Below are positions 24,461 through 39,066 of a DNA stretch of 64,000 nt, one piece after another. Made by a program: the position numbers and the translations under genes. The notes under the pieces are model-generated. The model worked only from the letters and a program-made list of their open reading frames with translations, was not told where the DNA came from and searched no databases. Every line of letters begins with the position of its first letter. Position 1 is the first letter of the stretch. Source of the DNA: Paramacrobiotus metropolitanus (lineage: Eukaryota; Tardigrada; Eutardigrada; Parachela; Macrobiotidae); assembly GCF_019649055.1 (NCBI RefSeq), contig NW_026570223.1, positions 2,604,001-2,668,000 on the forward strand, read 5' to 3'.

Positions 24461-27169
24461 CGGAAATTGGAACTGCTTGGCCTTTATTCTGTGATAAGGA
24501 TTTATTTGCCTGGGCGGAACTGGTCGATCACTGTTCCTGGAACCGCGTGATAAAAGGGAATTTTTTTGCCGTCGATTATGGACCGTTATGGGAAGATTTT
24601 ATAATTTTTATGACCGTTTTGGGGGATTTTACGAGGCGTGAACGGTCAGTGCAGCGCAAGAAAAGGAGCGTAATTATAGACTTTGATGGCCAGATGACTC
24701 TTTTGTTCGGGACCGGTTGCAGTCAGCTGCAGCTTATGGACGGAAACTGGAGATGGATAATTGGTGGCTGTTGACCATGGTGTTGGATTGAAATGTTCGA
24801 ATGTGGGCCAATGTTCAATCGATACACAACGGCGCTCTTGTCTGTTGGACGCTTGTTGGTCGCTACATGACTACATGTGCGCTTGGATCTGCTTGAGTGA
24901 GCGCGCCTCATACTAGATAGACAAGCGCGCTGGTGGTACTCTTTCTCTTTCCGTCCTTAGCATCTGGCGAAGAATTTTGAAAGTGGATGGGAGAAAGATG
25001 ATCGGAGCATGGTCCAAAGATTTGGGCTTAAATTGCCGTTGCTATTGTGGATGGCCTGTTAAAACAGCGAAATTGGCCGATTGTGGAAAGTTTTGGTGTC
25101 ATCTGTGTTGCTAGCGGCAAAAGTGGTTTTTGGGTAGTCTTGATTGAAGGAAATCGGATTTATTTTTGAATTTTGACAAGTGGTGCGCCTGTTTCAAGTT
25201 TTGAGCTTTGTTGGTGTTGTTAGATGAAGGTGCTACAAATGGAGTTATGAGCAGTCCAGTGTATATACGCTGATTAAATTTGAAATATGTATTCGCTTTC
25301 AGTACGATTTGCTGTGGAGCTGGTATACTGAGCTATAGCCATATTCAAAACACCGTAATAAATTTTTACATAATAAGTATGTAGAGAGTAGAGACTAGAG
25401 ACACATATATCTTCATGTTATTCAGCATTATGTAGAGGAAGATAGCCAAAAATCTATTTGGATGTCTGTATTTTCACTGTAATATCGAGGCTAATTGATC
25501 AGATAAAGTACGGCTGCAGATACAATAAGTGCAATACAAAACTTGCAAATATCTGGAAGTATACTTAAAAATAAAAATTACCGGAAATAAACATTTGGTC
25601 ATTTTTATAATATTTTAAATAATGACAGGAAAGGTCACCATTACCATTACAGCTCATAAGATATGAGCAGTAAATATTGTACATGTACTATAAAAATTAT
25701 AAGCATTATGTTTATCACGACATCACTCATCGATGTTAAATTGAGATTTCTACATGAGTGGGTTTCTTTCAGTCTTTCACTTAGTCAAACCTTTCCAAAG
25801 TTTACGCTTGGGCAAACTGTAAGATCAACTCAAACTGAGCAAAGGAAGTGACGGTTAATTAAAATCTGAAGCAAGTAAGTCAGCAAAAAATATCAAAATT
25901 CTACGTGGCAGTGGCGGATCGGACAGCGTTGCCTAACTAATGGCATTGATGTTAATTCTGCACTTTAGCCTTTCTTCGCTAACGATGTGCCGATATAAAT
26001 AAAAAAATGTCAACTGAATTTTTATAGTGCAGTGGTGCACCGCACAGCATAACCGGGCAGTAACAAAACCCACAACTAAACGAGCAATGGAAGCTTTATC
26101 CATACAATATGGCAAATGTTAACATGGAACCGATTTCTTTATTTTATTTCGGTAGCACATGTAATATGTTATAAAGAAATCAAATACGTATACTTACGTT
26201 TAAATACCGTACTTGCTCGTGCTTCGCGCGGATGACTGGGGCGTGGAACAGTCACTTCCGCTGCTTCCTGGTGACCTAGCTCTTGATCTACCCGCTGTCC
26301 CAGCACTACGTAATCATTCATTAATACAATTAATTTGCACCGATCGCAGCGAAGAACTCCAGTTAACAAGTAAAACTAATATGCCTTTATCAAAAGCATA
26401 TTCGCCAAGAGAGCTACGCATACTGCATAGCTGTTATGCAGAAATATTGTTATCGGCCATTGTGCTATCGATCGACTGTGTTCCCAGCACTATCGGTGAT
26501 GACCCTCCTGATAAGAACCCGGTCTCCGGACCGACTTGATCCCTGATGCAACCAGCGCGGAGCGAGCAAACTTCTGCCATCAAGGATAAGAGCCTGCTCC
26601 TGCTGGTTTACGTTCTCTGCAAAACAAAGAAACGGCTAGCGCGCCCAGGCCTGCCCAGCTATCCATTTCACAGTTTTCACTAAAAAAAACGAAAACAAAA
26701 ATATAGCGTATACGTAAATCTGCAGTTACGAGGCCTTCTATCTGTACGTATTTAAAAGCAGTACGTAATATTTAAGTAGGTATTATATTTGATGTAGATT
26801 TAATTAACAGCAAGAGTTATGATACAAGGAGTGTTGAAAATCGCTGGATTTGACGAGTGAATTCTACAAACTTAACGTTAACCATCCATATATTTTTCGG
26901 TTTTCAGCAACTTCCCCGGCGTGGCGTCTCCTTGGGTTAGCGTACGACAAAAATTCACGGGTTCGTCTTTCAGGTGCAAATGAAAATCCGCACTTTAGGA
27001 TAAGTAATTATTCCGCTTTCGCTCATTTTTGACGTTAAAAGTGAAAGCTTGAAGGCTGTTGAATCCTGTATTTTGAAAGGGCAAATAATTATAAAAGTAC
27101 CCCTCCGTTTCTCATCCAACAAGGTCCATTAAACCCATTCTGACACGGCTGGACTGCGATTTCTTAACT
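24461..27169. other. Intergenic region between the Rho gene and PNO1
   Basis: A 24461 to about 25.4 kb part is probably Rho 3' UTR (an AATAAA lies near 25357). The rest is AT-rich with no supported gene. An open frame at 26213-26539 (+) and its antisense at 26169-26369 have no recognisable domain or splice context. Confidence 0.5.
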
Positions 27170-29028
27170 ATGGACGATCTGCCAGATCTGGAACCCGTTC
27201 CTATTGATGTTGATCACCCGGTTCCTGCCAATGATGCCGCTTCCACATCCACTCAGAAATCCAAACGTATTCGAAAGCGGAAGCGGCGCAATACGCAGAA
27301 CTCCGCAATGGAAGTGGATGTCGAAGAGGTGCTGCCGCGAAAAAAATCCAAATGGGTAAGAGCTAAGACTGACGAGCCAAAGGCAGCTTCGAAGTCTCGG
27401 AAAATGGACTTATCGCGTTCGTGAACTTCTCCGTGATTTTAACCGACACAATGCTGATAGGAAGGCGAAACTGATGTCCGTAAAGTACCCGTTCCTGCTC
27501 ATCGATACACACCGCTGAAAGACAGCTGGACGAAACTCATACAACCAGTCGTGGAGCATCTGCATCTTCAGATGCGCTTCAACCTGAAAACCCGTAATGT
27601 GGAGATCCGAGTAGGTTCTATGATTCAGATCCCTTTGCTGTATGGTCGGAATTGGGCTTTTCTTCACAATTTTGAATTGGTTTTTAGCCTAGTCCGGAAA
27701 CCGAGGATATTGGTGCGCTTCAGAAAGCAGCTGATTTTGTCCGAGCGTTCGTCTTGGGCTTCGAAGTTGACGTGAGTGTTTTAAATTGCGCATGGTGGTA
27801 AATAGAGTGGTCCGAGTATACTATTCACCATGGCATGGATATTTAATTAGTAGTGTATCATTTTAATTATACAGCTTTATGTTTTATCAGTAATGAATTT
27901 TACGTGGGTGTTTCATGTCTCATGAATCGTGCGACATAAATACAATTTTCTTTGGGCCTAGTCTTATCGAGCTCACACATACATGAAATTGTTTCGTGAA
28001 ACAGTCGGCTAATATTGTTTTTTTTTGTAATTATGCCAAATGGGCGAACGCTTTTACTTACTTAACAACGCGTGTGCGTCCCGCGGTTCAGTATTTTTTT
28101 TTAATTTAACAGGATGCGATGGCGTTGATTCGTCTGGATGATCTTTTCATTGAGTCGTTTGAGATTACCGATGGTATGTGTGTGTGCCACAGTTTATATC
28201 TTTGCAAGAAACTCCAGTTGCTTGTGCCCGAATTTGATTATGTACAGCATTTAACGATCTTCGGTGTTTTGTTTTACATTGCAGTTAAGCCGTTGAAAGG
28301 CGACCATCTGGGACGTGCAATTGGTCGTATTGCTGGGAAAGGTGGACGCACCAAATTTACCATTGAAAATGTGACGAAAACCCGAATAGTCTTGGCTGAT
28401 AAGTAAGTTTCTTACTTTGCATCTGCGCGCAGTACTATATAGTTTAATAGGCAAGCAGTGCGAAAAGTACTGTACCAAACCTTTAGGGTGTCTGGATAGA
28501 TTAAATGATTCATGTATTTCCGATCTGGTGCTGACGTACATGTGCTTTATTTGCTGCGGTACGGCTGTGAATTTGAAAACAGCGAGGAATACAAACGCGA
28601 ACACGGAATTCAGTTTTCGTTTTTTATTTCCATTTTCCCTATTTTACATTTTTTTAAGCTTTTATCATTAAGAATAGGAATTACCAACATAAAGAGTACT
28701 CGTACTTCATTATAGACTACAATGAATTAATGTGAATTGTAAAATAAGCAGACACTATGATGGACAAACGCATCGCAAACTCTCAGGCAGAAGCACTCCA
28801 TTTTCTTTTTTATTCCTTTTTTTCGTTTTTTTTTCTTTTTTCAATTTTTTCTCTTTTTTTATAACATTTTCTATTTTTTCTGTTTTTAGGAATATCCATA
28901 TTCTTGGATCTTTCCAGAATATTCAGACCGCCCGAAACGCGGTATGCAATCTGATATTAGGCAGTCCCCCATCAAAAGTCTACGGAAACATGCGAGCCAT
29001 TTCTTCTCGCACAACAGAAAGATTGTGA
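27170..29028 (+). CDS. PNO1: PNO1, RNA-binding 40S assembly factor (6 exons, 245 aa)
   Basis: KH-domain protein that partners the nuclease NOB1 in late 40S subunit maturation, nucleolus to cytoplasm. Exons: 27170-27355, 27461-27610, 27688-27771, 28113-28173, 28285-28402, 28890-29028, totalling 738 nt in phase. Residues 1-62 are acidic, then strongly basic ([11 protein letters not shown]), a likely nuclear signal. Next come [59 protein letters not shown], the KH region [20 protein letters not shown], and the C-terminal block [20 protein letters not shown] with [17 protein letters not shown]. Length is close to human (about 252). It is convergent with the poly(A) polymerase gene; the stops are 209 bp apart. 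Confidence 0.97.
28800..28885 (+). repeat. Pyrimidine (T-rich) low-complexity tract before PNO1 exon 6
   Basis: About 85 bases of TTTTC/TTTTT runs directly upstream of the acceptor at 28889. Looks like an expanded polypyrimidine tract. Confidence 0.8.
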
Positions 29029-29237
29029 AATAGTTCGAATGCTACTCCAGATAAATAATACACACAGCGTGTATTCTCAATCGTAAAATGAAAAAAAAAC
29101 TTTTTGGTTTTTGCAACTAACTAACGTGTGAGAATTCGTATAAAAGTAACATCTTTTTTTACAGTTTTTTGCAGATATATGGTACATACAGTATCTGAAA
29201 GCATATAGTAATTAAAAAAAACCCTCCAACCGCAACG

Positions 29238-32115
29238 TTACTGTACAACTGCTTCCATTTCAATGTGAAGTCTTTTCGCCAACGGTACAGTAAATTCCTC
29301 CAAACCTGTCTCTGCAGCATCCAGCGATCGTTTGCTGCCCGAACCATTCCGGTTCTCGACGACTGGTGAACTCGTGGAATCCGCTTCTCGACGCTGCGGC
29401 GACACTCCCTCCTCCGACACTATCCCATCCTGGATAGGCAGTCCCAGTCCGCTATCATCACTGCGCTGGCTTGGGGGCGTTTTTTCTCGTGTGGACGGCT
29501 CCGGACCAGGAAACAGAGGTTTTTCAAAGGTCGGTGTGCCGGGGGTGGCCGGCGCTGGCGAACCGCCATTCGCCAAAGTCGGCATGGAGGGCGATTGCGT
29601 CGCAGCTTGATTATTCAGATCGCTAGAAGAGCTGGTAGTACGCATGCGTTTCGGCGGGCGTGCTGCTCCAAAGTTCTCCGTGCTGCTGTCGCGCCGCAGG
29701 AGCCGCGGTGGTCGCGTCCCTCCTCGGCCGGTCCCGTTCTGCGGTGGTGTTATTTTACTGCCACCGCCGCTATTGCGTGGTTTCATGTTGGCGAGGAGAG
29801 TGAGGCCTTCGTTACTTTTAATGGCCGCATCAGGAACGTAGCCAGCCAACTGAGGACGTTTACAATATTTCGCGGCGACTTCCATGCCCTCTTTCCACGT
29901 GCTATGGCGCCCAAAAGAGCGCACTGATTCCAGGAATGTGTTCACGTCGTGGGTTAAATTTAGGTTTACTTTTCCGCCCTTCGGAAAGTCAAAATCCAGT
30001 CCTAAACCAAACAGTATCTCATAAGAGCAGTTCACAAAAGTCTGCTAAACTAACGAATCTAAACCAAACAGGAAGTCTTTAGAAACATGAATTCAGGATA
30101 CACACATTTTTCTCGCACACTTGTATACTGCTGGTGCATTCTATGTCAGACCTTAACGAAAGCTTTCTTCGTAACAGATTTTTCAAACGAATGAAAAGAT
30201 TTGAAACGACACTAACTCCACTTTATAAATTTCAAAATGAATTTTTACAGTAGTGTAATCAGCTAATCATATGCTTTTTAAGCGCACTGAGCAATTAGGT
30301 ATGATGAAATGCATGCCATGACGACATCTAATGAATACGTAAGAGTAAATTAAAGCACTCCTGTTCTTTGTAGCACACTTCACACATCGACCTAAATATA
30401 ATTTTAAGTTAAATGTATGCAGTACTTTGTACGATACTGTATGTGTTGTAGGCTGTAGCAAAGCATGTGGTGACTTACAGAAACATTATACGCAGTGAAA
30501 AACTTAAACAGATGACAAACAGTTAGTAGTGCCAAAAACTTTAACAGTTAGTGCCACTAACCAGCAAAAAAATTGCAGTGATACTGCAATATGTTCCCAT
30601 GAAAAACAAACTCGAACCACCATCTACTGTGACTGGCTGGTTTTATTTTCCTTAGCGCACGTCTGACTCACTTACCCACAAACCACTGAATTCCCACCGC
30701 ACCAGGTGCAGCGTATTCTGGTTTCATTGGCAGATCACTAGGCCAGATATGTGCCACAGTGAGAAACTCGTTATTCTCCAGCTGTGTCACCAAGGTTCGT
30801 AGTCTGGATTCCACGCAGCCCTTCCATGACTTCAAATCCTCCTTGGTCTTCGCCGACACCATCACAATAATAAAATGATTGTACAAGAAGAAAAAGTTCA
30901 ACGGTTTGAACAATTCCGTCCAGATCTGTGCTTTCGACATCTCATCGGGTTTACTGTATATCGCGTTCATCTGTTGTTCACCCAGTCGAAATTCCGCTTG
31001 CATGATCTTCAGCGTACTACGGCCGACATTGTAGGTAGAATTCTGGTGAGGGAAAGACGGCGTAATAATGGGCATGGAATGGCCCCGGTCCTGGGGATAA
31101 CATCGCGGATCCCACACAGTGGAGCCAACATCGATATCCGTTGGATTGTCCGGCAGCTTCAGCATGATGGGCTGCGGCCATCTCCACTTGGCGAATATTG
31201 TGAAAAACTTGCGTAATATCATGGGGGCTGCAGCATTGGGATACTTCTGACATACAAAGGCAACTAACAGGGCCCAGGACACACCGCCTATAATTAATCC
31301 CCTTGTTACCAGAAAAACACACTGACAGAAGAACACAATCGTGATCCAGTCAATTACTTACGTTGCTTACTTCCTCAATTACCACGCAAAACCATTAACA
31401 GCTGACAAGCAGACTTACCCAAAAACCCAAGGACGTTTGAATAGATTCCTCTGCGTTTAGCCCACAATTTGATCCCTTTCAACGCTTCCCGAAATGAACT
31501 GCGATCGGGGACTAGAGCCAATATCTCGTCCGTCACACGACAGCCGTTCAAACTACGAATACACTTCAAATCCATCATCCGCAGTATCTCGTGATCCGAC
31601 AGATTCAACGCCTCCGGGATTTCCTTCAGCATGAGCCGGGCGAACGTCAAATCAATCTCCACCCCGTCAAAGTACATCTTAATAACCGGAACAAAGGCAC
31701 CCTCCACCGCGCGCAGATCGCTCACTTTCTCGTGGCGCAGTAAGCGCTCGGCGAAGGACTTGAAGAAATCCCCGCGATCCACATACTTGGGAGCAATAAG
31801 CAGCGCGTCGATATCACCGCCCCGCGCGTGTACACCCAGCCGATACGAGCCGAACGTACACACACGGCCTCCGACGGTATCCAGTTGGGTATCGGCGACA
31901 CCCTTCTGGAAGCAGATCTCGCGGATCCATGATTTGGCCAGGGCGTCCAGTTCCGTCATCACTTGGAATCGATGGGTCTCCTCACTCTCGGACTCAATGA
32001 CATTCTGATCCTGCAGATGCTGACGCAGTGATTCGAGGAGTTGGAGGTCTTGGGCTGTTGGAGAACTCTTGGAGATTGGTGATGATAAACCCACCCAGCC
32101 TCGGAACGCCATCAT
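29238..32115 (-). CDS. Canonical nuclear poly(A) polymerase (3 exons, about 690 aa)
   Basis: PAPOLA/PAPOLG-type enzyme that adds poly(A) tails to cleaved pre-mRNA. Exons in transcript order: 32115-31419, 31287-30676, 30001-29238 (2073 nt, in phase). The start at 32115 is inferred from the position of WVGLSSPIS against the family's YGITSPIS; an open frame extends to 32193, so a slightly longer N-terminus or a further 5' exon is possible. Nucleotidyltransferase motif: FGSYRLGVHARGGDIDALLI with the two metal-binding Asp residues, third Asp in FDGVEIDLTFARL. Other blocks: CIRSLNGCRVTDEILALVP, IKLWAKRRGIYSNVLGFLG, WDPRCYPQDRGHSMPIITP, SFPHQNSTYNVGRST, ENNEFLTVAH. The C-terminal region is Ser/Pro-rich with two NLS-like patches (RPPKRMRT, PLAKRLHIE), as in vertebrate PAP. 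Divergent from WASHC5. Confidence 0.95.
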
Positions 32116-33344
32116 CCAACGCAGTAGCCGTAGATCTAAGAAGGTGTTATACTGTGCCTTCATAGGAGATAAATGCAGCAGCCAACCATTCAATCTATGA
32201 TCATGATGCCGTCAAGCATAATCCACACCAAATGACATCATGTCGCTGGGAGAGGCGCACAGCCCGCGGCTAAAGAATTTGAACCATCCTAAAATAAATC
32301 CACTGATAAAATGTGCACAGAAAGATGCAGCAGAAGATGATTAATGTGTGAACTAATATATAACACTGAACAGATCTGAGAAGACGGTTTTCAAGGTGAA
32401 AACCTACAAGCCCACTGAACTTTGGTAAGATATTGGTTACGAGAAAAAACTCGGGGAATTTGTAACCAAACAACTTACCGAGTAGTACGCTCCGATAACT
32501 CCCTCTTGTAATCCCAGCTAAGCATACTAGTACTCTCACTCCAGTAAATTAACAACACAGGGAAAAGGTTTCCCAATCAGATACCAACACCAGATCAGCA
32601 AAACACACGTGGAGCTATCGGCCTGATGAGGCTATGAACCACACTGTATTAATCATCAAGATAAAACCGACAGGAAACGTTACGGCGGTTGAGATGAGTA
32701 GATCTGAGAAATTTTAGCAACTGATTCGGTGGCTGTCTGTGTCATTCACTTGTCAGAATGCCAAATTCCACAGGGTTTTTACAACCTGCGCCAGATTTAC
32801 TCGATGGCCCACATGGGTCGGGTGTCAGGTGTTTGGCTATGATACAGGGAAATGGGGGCATTGACCACAGAACCGTACGACGTACGCGCGGCAGATCGGA
32901 AAGAGAAAACAGGAAGAAGACCACCGCGGCGTCCCTCCTTTGCCGCCTCTTTGATCAGAGCTCATTTGCAATGTTTTTGTAAACAATAGTGTAAATCAAA
33001 AATTTTTTCTGGTCGGTGAACAAATTTCTGTAATTTGCAAGCGTTGTCTTGACGCAAGTACTTTCGTGGTCACTTAGCGTTAATTTTATTTTCGTCGTGC
33101 ACCTATCATTGGCTCAAAAAAATTGTTTTTCCTTGGATGAAGCGAATCCTTACATTCGGAATACGCGGCTTTGCCGCTGTTTATGCGCATTAGCAGGATT
33201 GTTTGCTGCTGGCAACTGCAGATTCTGCACTTTGACTTGGAACTCGTTCCAGCTGGATGGGAAATCTCGACCTGATTATTTATTTCCATCTAAATATCGA
33301 TAATCGGATCAAGCTAAGCTTTGATTGAGAAAGCTTCCTTCACA
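32116..33344. other. Divergent region between poly(A) polymerase and WASHC5
   Basis: Start codons of the two genes are about 1.2 kb apart. Expected to hold 5' UTRs and promoters. No TATA box or further gene was identified. Confidence 0.5.
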
Positions 33345-36300
33345 ATGGATTTTCTAGCGGATAATAATTTGTGCGGACAGACTGTTCTCCGATTGGTGTC
33401 GCGAGGAAACGCCACCATCGCCGAACTACTTCGGTTGTCGGAATATATTCCGCCGATTTACCGACTGGACTCCCGCCAGGAACAGCTGCAATATGGAGAA
33501 ATTCTCCTGGATTTTAGTTATTTCAAATCCGTTGAAATGCATGAGAGGCGGATCGAAAACACGACGGTGAGATGAGAATCCGCATCGGATTGTCTCACGC
33601 ACTGACGTCAAATCTGTATTTGCATTTATATTTATTGCGAAGTGTTCATCGCACCTTTCGTGTGGGAATTTTTGGACTGCACGAAATTTTGTTTACTTTG
33701 TTATTTGGTAGGGTATGCAAGAAACGGATTTGGAACTGCGGGATAATTATTTGGATATTTTGCGGCGTTTCTATGTGGCTTTCGAAAGCGTTCATCGATA
33801 CGCAACAGAACTCAACAGGTGAACATTTTTTATGAATATTTTTACAATGATGAATTGTGTTTTTGAAAGATTATAATATAGCCGTTAATGATCTTTAATT
33901 TGAATTTTCTCATGTAATAATTTGTGGCAGATTTGTTGAGGATTTGGAAGATGGCATTTTTATTCAACAAAGCATGGAAACTGTTTTCATGAATTCCGAT
34001 GGTAAACAACTTATGGTAAGTCCCTCTCTGATCGTGATAACTGATAAATGATGCCGTCGGTGGTAGCCTTTTATGTTTCTGATAGTGCGAAGCTTTGTAC
34101 CTTTACGGCGTCATGTTGCTGATTATGGATGTTAAATATGAGGGAACTGTGCGAGAACGACTGCTGGTGGCTTATTATCGATATTGGTACGATTGGATGC
34201 GCAATTTTTTCAAGACTTTTGTTCGTTGAAAATTGTTTTTGTGTGTTTCAGTGCGGATACTTCTCGGGAAACAAACATCGACGAAGTGTGCACTTTATTG
34301 CGGAGCACCGGCTATTCATCCGCTCCCACCGCCAAGCGTCCGCCCAATTATCCCGAAGACTATTTCCGGCGAATAAAATTCAAGCCGCAGTATATTAGCA
34401 TGGTCGTGGGTCGATTACGCTCGGACGATATTTATCATCGGGTATTTTAATATTCTCATACAGTTGCATGGAGGGTTTGATGGGATGCAACGGATCTTCT
34501 TTTAGTCGTTAGCGTTTCCGCTTCCCGAACATCGCAGCACCGCTCTCAGTACTCAAGCGGCAATGTTGTATGTTGTTCTTTACTTTGAACCGGATACACT
34601 GCACAATCAGCCGGCCAAGATGCGTGAAATTGTGGATAAACACTTCGCTGACAACTGGGTTAGTCCTGGAAAAGTACTTTAATTATTTTCACTGTGTAAT
34701 TGATCTTCGCAACAGCTGTTGTCGTTTGTACTGACTTTATTCGGAAACCATTCAGTTAAGTTAATTGACATTTATTATTTGGCCCACCTGCTGTTTTTTC
34801 TTTTGTTTTGGTACAGTACGTTTTGTCATGCTGTCACTAACCGGGCTGTATGATCGTGTGTGTGTTTTCGTATGCGACGCCTCAGTATGCATTTTTGGTA
34901 CTTCTGTCTAATTGCGCTTTGCATTTGCAGGTAATTGGCACATACATGGGAATGCTGGTCAATCTTTTGGACGCATGGGAGCCTTACAAGGCTGCTCGAG
35001 GTGCATTAGCGAACACTATTGATGCGGCTGTGGTGCGAAATATGGTAAATAAATTCAGTTGGCGCAACTTGGTACAGTAGTACTGATGTTGGAAGGTAAT
35101 GCCCGGTTGTATCTGTAGGCCGCTAGAAAAGGAGAAAAACTGCAGAAAATCAACCAGATTTTGCAGCAGTTGCTGAAAGAGGGATCCTTAACGGAGGAAA
35201 ACGCCATCAATAATGTCAGCAAGCTGCTGAATTTAGTCCGAGACTGCAACGTCACCGTCCGATGGTTAATGCTCCACACTGCACCATTAACTCCGGGTAT
35301 GTGTACAGTGTACCAATTCCTTTGTGTGCATCTATTGCATACAGCTGGATGCGTTTTACAAATGATTGTGTGTGATACTTCTTTTATTCTATAGCACTAG
35401 AAATCAACAAGAAATGCAAAGCAATGCGCGATTTAGTCCTTGTTGAAATGAAATGCCGGCCCGTAGACATCTTTGAACTGTTGCTGAATACGGCGCAGTT
35501 TGAATTGAAATTGAAGGAGGTGGGATCTAAATTGGAGAATCCTTATGTTTATCAAGGATGCAATGTTTTGTCTTACAGTTATACAAGCTCATTTTGGCTG
35601 CCAAAGAGAGTAAGTGGACACTGTACAAAAGCGAAGCCAAGGAACGGCTGACGGATTTGTCAGACGCTTTCACCGGCGGCAAACCGTTAACTCGGATTGA
35701 GAAAAATGGTAAGCATTGGGCAGTAATACTGTACAACGGTGAATGAATTTAAGAATTTTGAAACCTGCAAAGACGGAATGCCTGAAACTGTCCGCGAAAA
35801 ATGCTTTTGAAATGAGAAGTATTGGCTTCTTGCAATGATTTGATATCTTCTCAGCAATTTGATTTTTTTCATGAAAATAAAACGAATTTTTTGGTTGCAG
35901 AAAAGCTGCAGAACTGGTTTGCGGAAATGGCTCGACAAGTTGACAACCTAAGTTTCAGCGAGCTGGGCCTGGCTGGCCCGCGGATCATCCAGTTGATCCA
36001 GGCACTGGAAGAAGTCCAAGCTTTCCATCAACTGGAGTCCAACATTCAAGTGCGTCAGTTTATCACCGAAACTCAACAGTTTCTGCATAAAATGATCAAA
36101 ATGGCCAACACAAAAGAAGACATCCTTGTTAACCTGGAAATTGTGGGCGATTTATCGTACGCATGGCAGTTGATCGACAGTTACACGAAACAGATGCAAG
36201 ATGGAATCAAAGAGAATCCCTCACTTGTTATTAAACTGCGCGCGACGTTTTTGAAAATGGCATCAGCTATGGATTTACCGCTGCTGCGCATCAATCAGGC

Positions 36301-39066
36301 CAACAGTAATGATTTGGAGTCGGTGTCCCAGTATTATTCTGGCGAATTAGTGGCCTATGTCCGAAAAGTGTTGCATATCATTCCCGAGACGCTGTTTAAT
36401 TTATTGGCACAAATTGTCAATATTCAAATCAATCGGTTGAAGGAGTTGCCGACGCGGTTGGACAAAGATAAGCTGAAGGATTTCGCGCAGCTGGATGAGC
36501 GCTTTGAGGTGAGCGTTTGAAGTGTGAGCTGTAGGGTGGTTTCTGCGTGGTAAAATTGTACAAATAACACTAAAAGGCAAATTTCTTACTGCTTAGGTCG
36601 CACGGCTGACTCATGCAATTTCTGTATTCACTGAAGGGATACTGCAGATGAAAACTACCTTGGTGGGAATAATTAAGGTGAGGCGCCGATTAATTGAATC
36701 GGCTATTTTAGTATTCAAGTAAATCAAGTCCTCCATAATACTGTTATTTCTGTTTACAATTAGATTGATCCAAAACAGCTTCTGGAAGATGGCATCCGAA
36801 AAGAATTGGTGCGATTGGTAGCGCAAGCGCTGCACAACGACTGCATTTTTGCACAGAAACAAAAGGTACGGGTGTCCACCTTTATTTGCTTTCTGTAGTC
36901 TTGTGAGTAACACTAATTGCACAATATTGCTTCATCTTTATAATGAAGTCTGATATGTACAAAGCTCTTAAAATCACGCCCCGTTTGTAGTCCAATGATT
37001 TTGTGCAACGCCTTGATATTCTGGGGGTAAAGATGGATGGTTTTCGTCGATCATTTGAATATATTCAAGATTATGTGGAATTGTACGGCCTGAAAATCTG
37101 GCAGGAAGAAACATCCAGAATTATCAATTATAACGTGGAGCAGGAATGCAACACTTTCTTGCGCAATAAGGTAAAAATTAGAGCTGCTTGTGTCAGCTAG
37201 ATTTATCTAAAGGTTTGATAGGAAATTTACTGCGAAGAAATATTGAAAAATTTTTGCTCATAGGTGCAAGACTGGGAAAGCATCTACCAGTCCAAAACCA
37301 TACCGATACCTAGATTTCAGCCAGTGGACGTATCAGTGACATTTGTGGGACGGTTGGCTCGTGAATTAATCAGGATCACTGATCCAAAGTACGTTCGAAA
37401 ATGTGTGTATCGAGTTTGTAGTACATGCTTACGCTTGTATTAATTGTAGAGTCACTGTTTATATTGACCAAATGACGGCGTGGTTTGATGTGAAGACCCG
37501 ACAGGAACTTGTGAATATCACAATATTCCGAAAGCTGCAGGTAATACTATGATTTCTGGTGTGCGGCGCATCTTAAATTTTTATATTGCAGTCTTGTGAG
37601 GGGATGCGTTTTTTTATTTGACCGCCTGAATTGGTTGCATTGCTATAGGAATTTTCTCTTATACATACATACGGTTGTTTGATTTTTGTAGCATGCCCTG
37701 GGTGTACCTGGGTTAGCTGGTTTGGATCGCTTATATTCATTCATGATCGTTCGTGAGCTACAGTCATTGCAAAAGATATTGGATGATCTTTTGAAGGAGC
37801 GGACATGGGTGGCGCATTATCAGGGCTTGTCGAAAATGTTGGGAACTGGCCAGAATACTATACGTAAGTTGTCCTTGATGAAATGGGGGTGTTTCTGTGA
37901 GTTAAAATAAATTAAATTTTTTTATGCAGCCCAAGCTGTGAAATTTTACGCCCAGGCAACATCAAAAGGTGCTAAAATTTGGCCTGCCATGATAGAGACA
38001 TTCCAGAAGGTAATATTTGTGAGGCGCACCTTTAATTTTTTCCACTTGACTGTAATGAGTTGACTGTAATTAGATTGGACAGCTCCAGCTTCTTCGTCGG
38101 CAGCTGGCGTACGAACTGCGCACTGTCAGCCGATTTGACTCAAAGCATCTCGTCAACGCATTGGAAATCGTTAACGAGTAGGCGCTAATTTACCTAGTCG
38201 TTCATTTGTGTATATTAAACGTTTGATTTTATATTATTTATTTCAGAGTTGTTCTGACTGATTTCAAAACTCGACGTGTGGATAGAATGAAAGACATTCC
38301 GAAAGAACAGAGTTTCTTGATGTATGAATTGTCGCAGTATCTCCAGTGGACCGGTTTGACAGAACCACTGATGCAGGTGTTTGTCAAATCTGATAGCAAT
38401 TTGTCTAGTGGAAATGAAGTTGTAGTAAAGTGACTAGTAAACACTTGATGTTTTGCTCAGTGTGGGAAAAATTTCGCTGTCGGTAACAAATGTCAACCGG
38501 TATTGTAGGTGTACATTGGCACGCGACGTGATCCTTATCTGGGCTTGGCAATGTTCCTAACTTTACTGAGCACGAGCGGCATGTTCATCCCTGCCGGAAA
38601 TCTAGGTGGGTAGCGAATGTGCTATTAGTTGCATTGCTTAATCTATAAATGCAAGGTTAACTTAGGTAATACATTGGTGCCTCGTCGGCGCTATGATCCG
38701 ATGGATGGAACGCCGTTTTTGGTCGGCTTTATCACCGTTATGAAGCAGTTCCACGGAGATTATATGCGGCAGGTCATGCAGATGCTGGGACAGTATTTGC
38801 GATCGGTGATTGAGAACGCCAAGAATATGGGCAGCAGTGATTTTGGTCCGGATGCGGCGACACTGGTGGTATCAGTTCAGTGGATGCTGCTATTAGGCGC
38901 TGTTGATCATGAGGTATATTTTTGTATTTGTTATTTTCTCTGCCAGGCTAGAAAATACGAAATTTCTGTGTGTTTGTTTATTTCAGATGAACAGTTTTCT
39001 GCTTTGCAGATGGTGGAATCGTACATCTCTGGCTATGTTGTTCGGAGCCTGCAGACCGTATCTTAA
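33345..39066 (+). CDS. WASHC5: WASH complex subunit 5, strumpellin (23 exons, 1159 aa)
   Basis: Core subunit of the WASH complex that activates Arp2/3 on endosomes for sorting and fission. Exons: 33345-33566, 33712-33818, 33931-34015, 34086-34186, 34252-34441, 34506-34658, 34931-35044, 35119-35296, 35395-35519, 35579-35708, 35901-36508, 36597-36677, 36764-36865, 36991-37170, 37264-37388, 37450-37540, 37692-37863, 37930-38009, 38074-38177, 38247-38376, 38509-38605, 38666-38913, 39010-39066. They sum to 3480 nt, 1159 residues, the same length as I recall for human strumpellin. Diagnostic blocks: [145 protein letters not shown]. The start matches the family's MLDFLAENNLCG. Short phase-matched introns; nothing looks broken. 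Confidence 0.98.

Noticed and set aside
26169-26539. Overlapping open frames on both strands
   Set aside because: Low complexity, no family match, no supporting exon structure.
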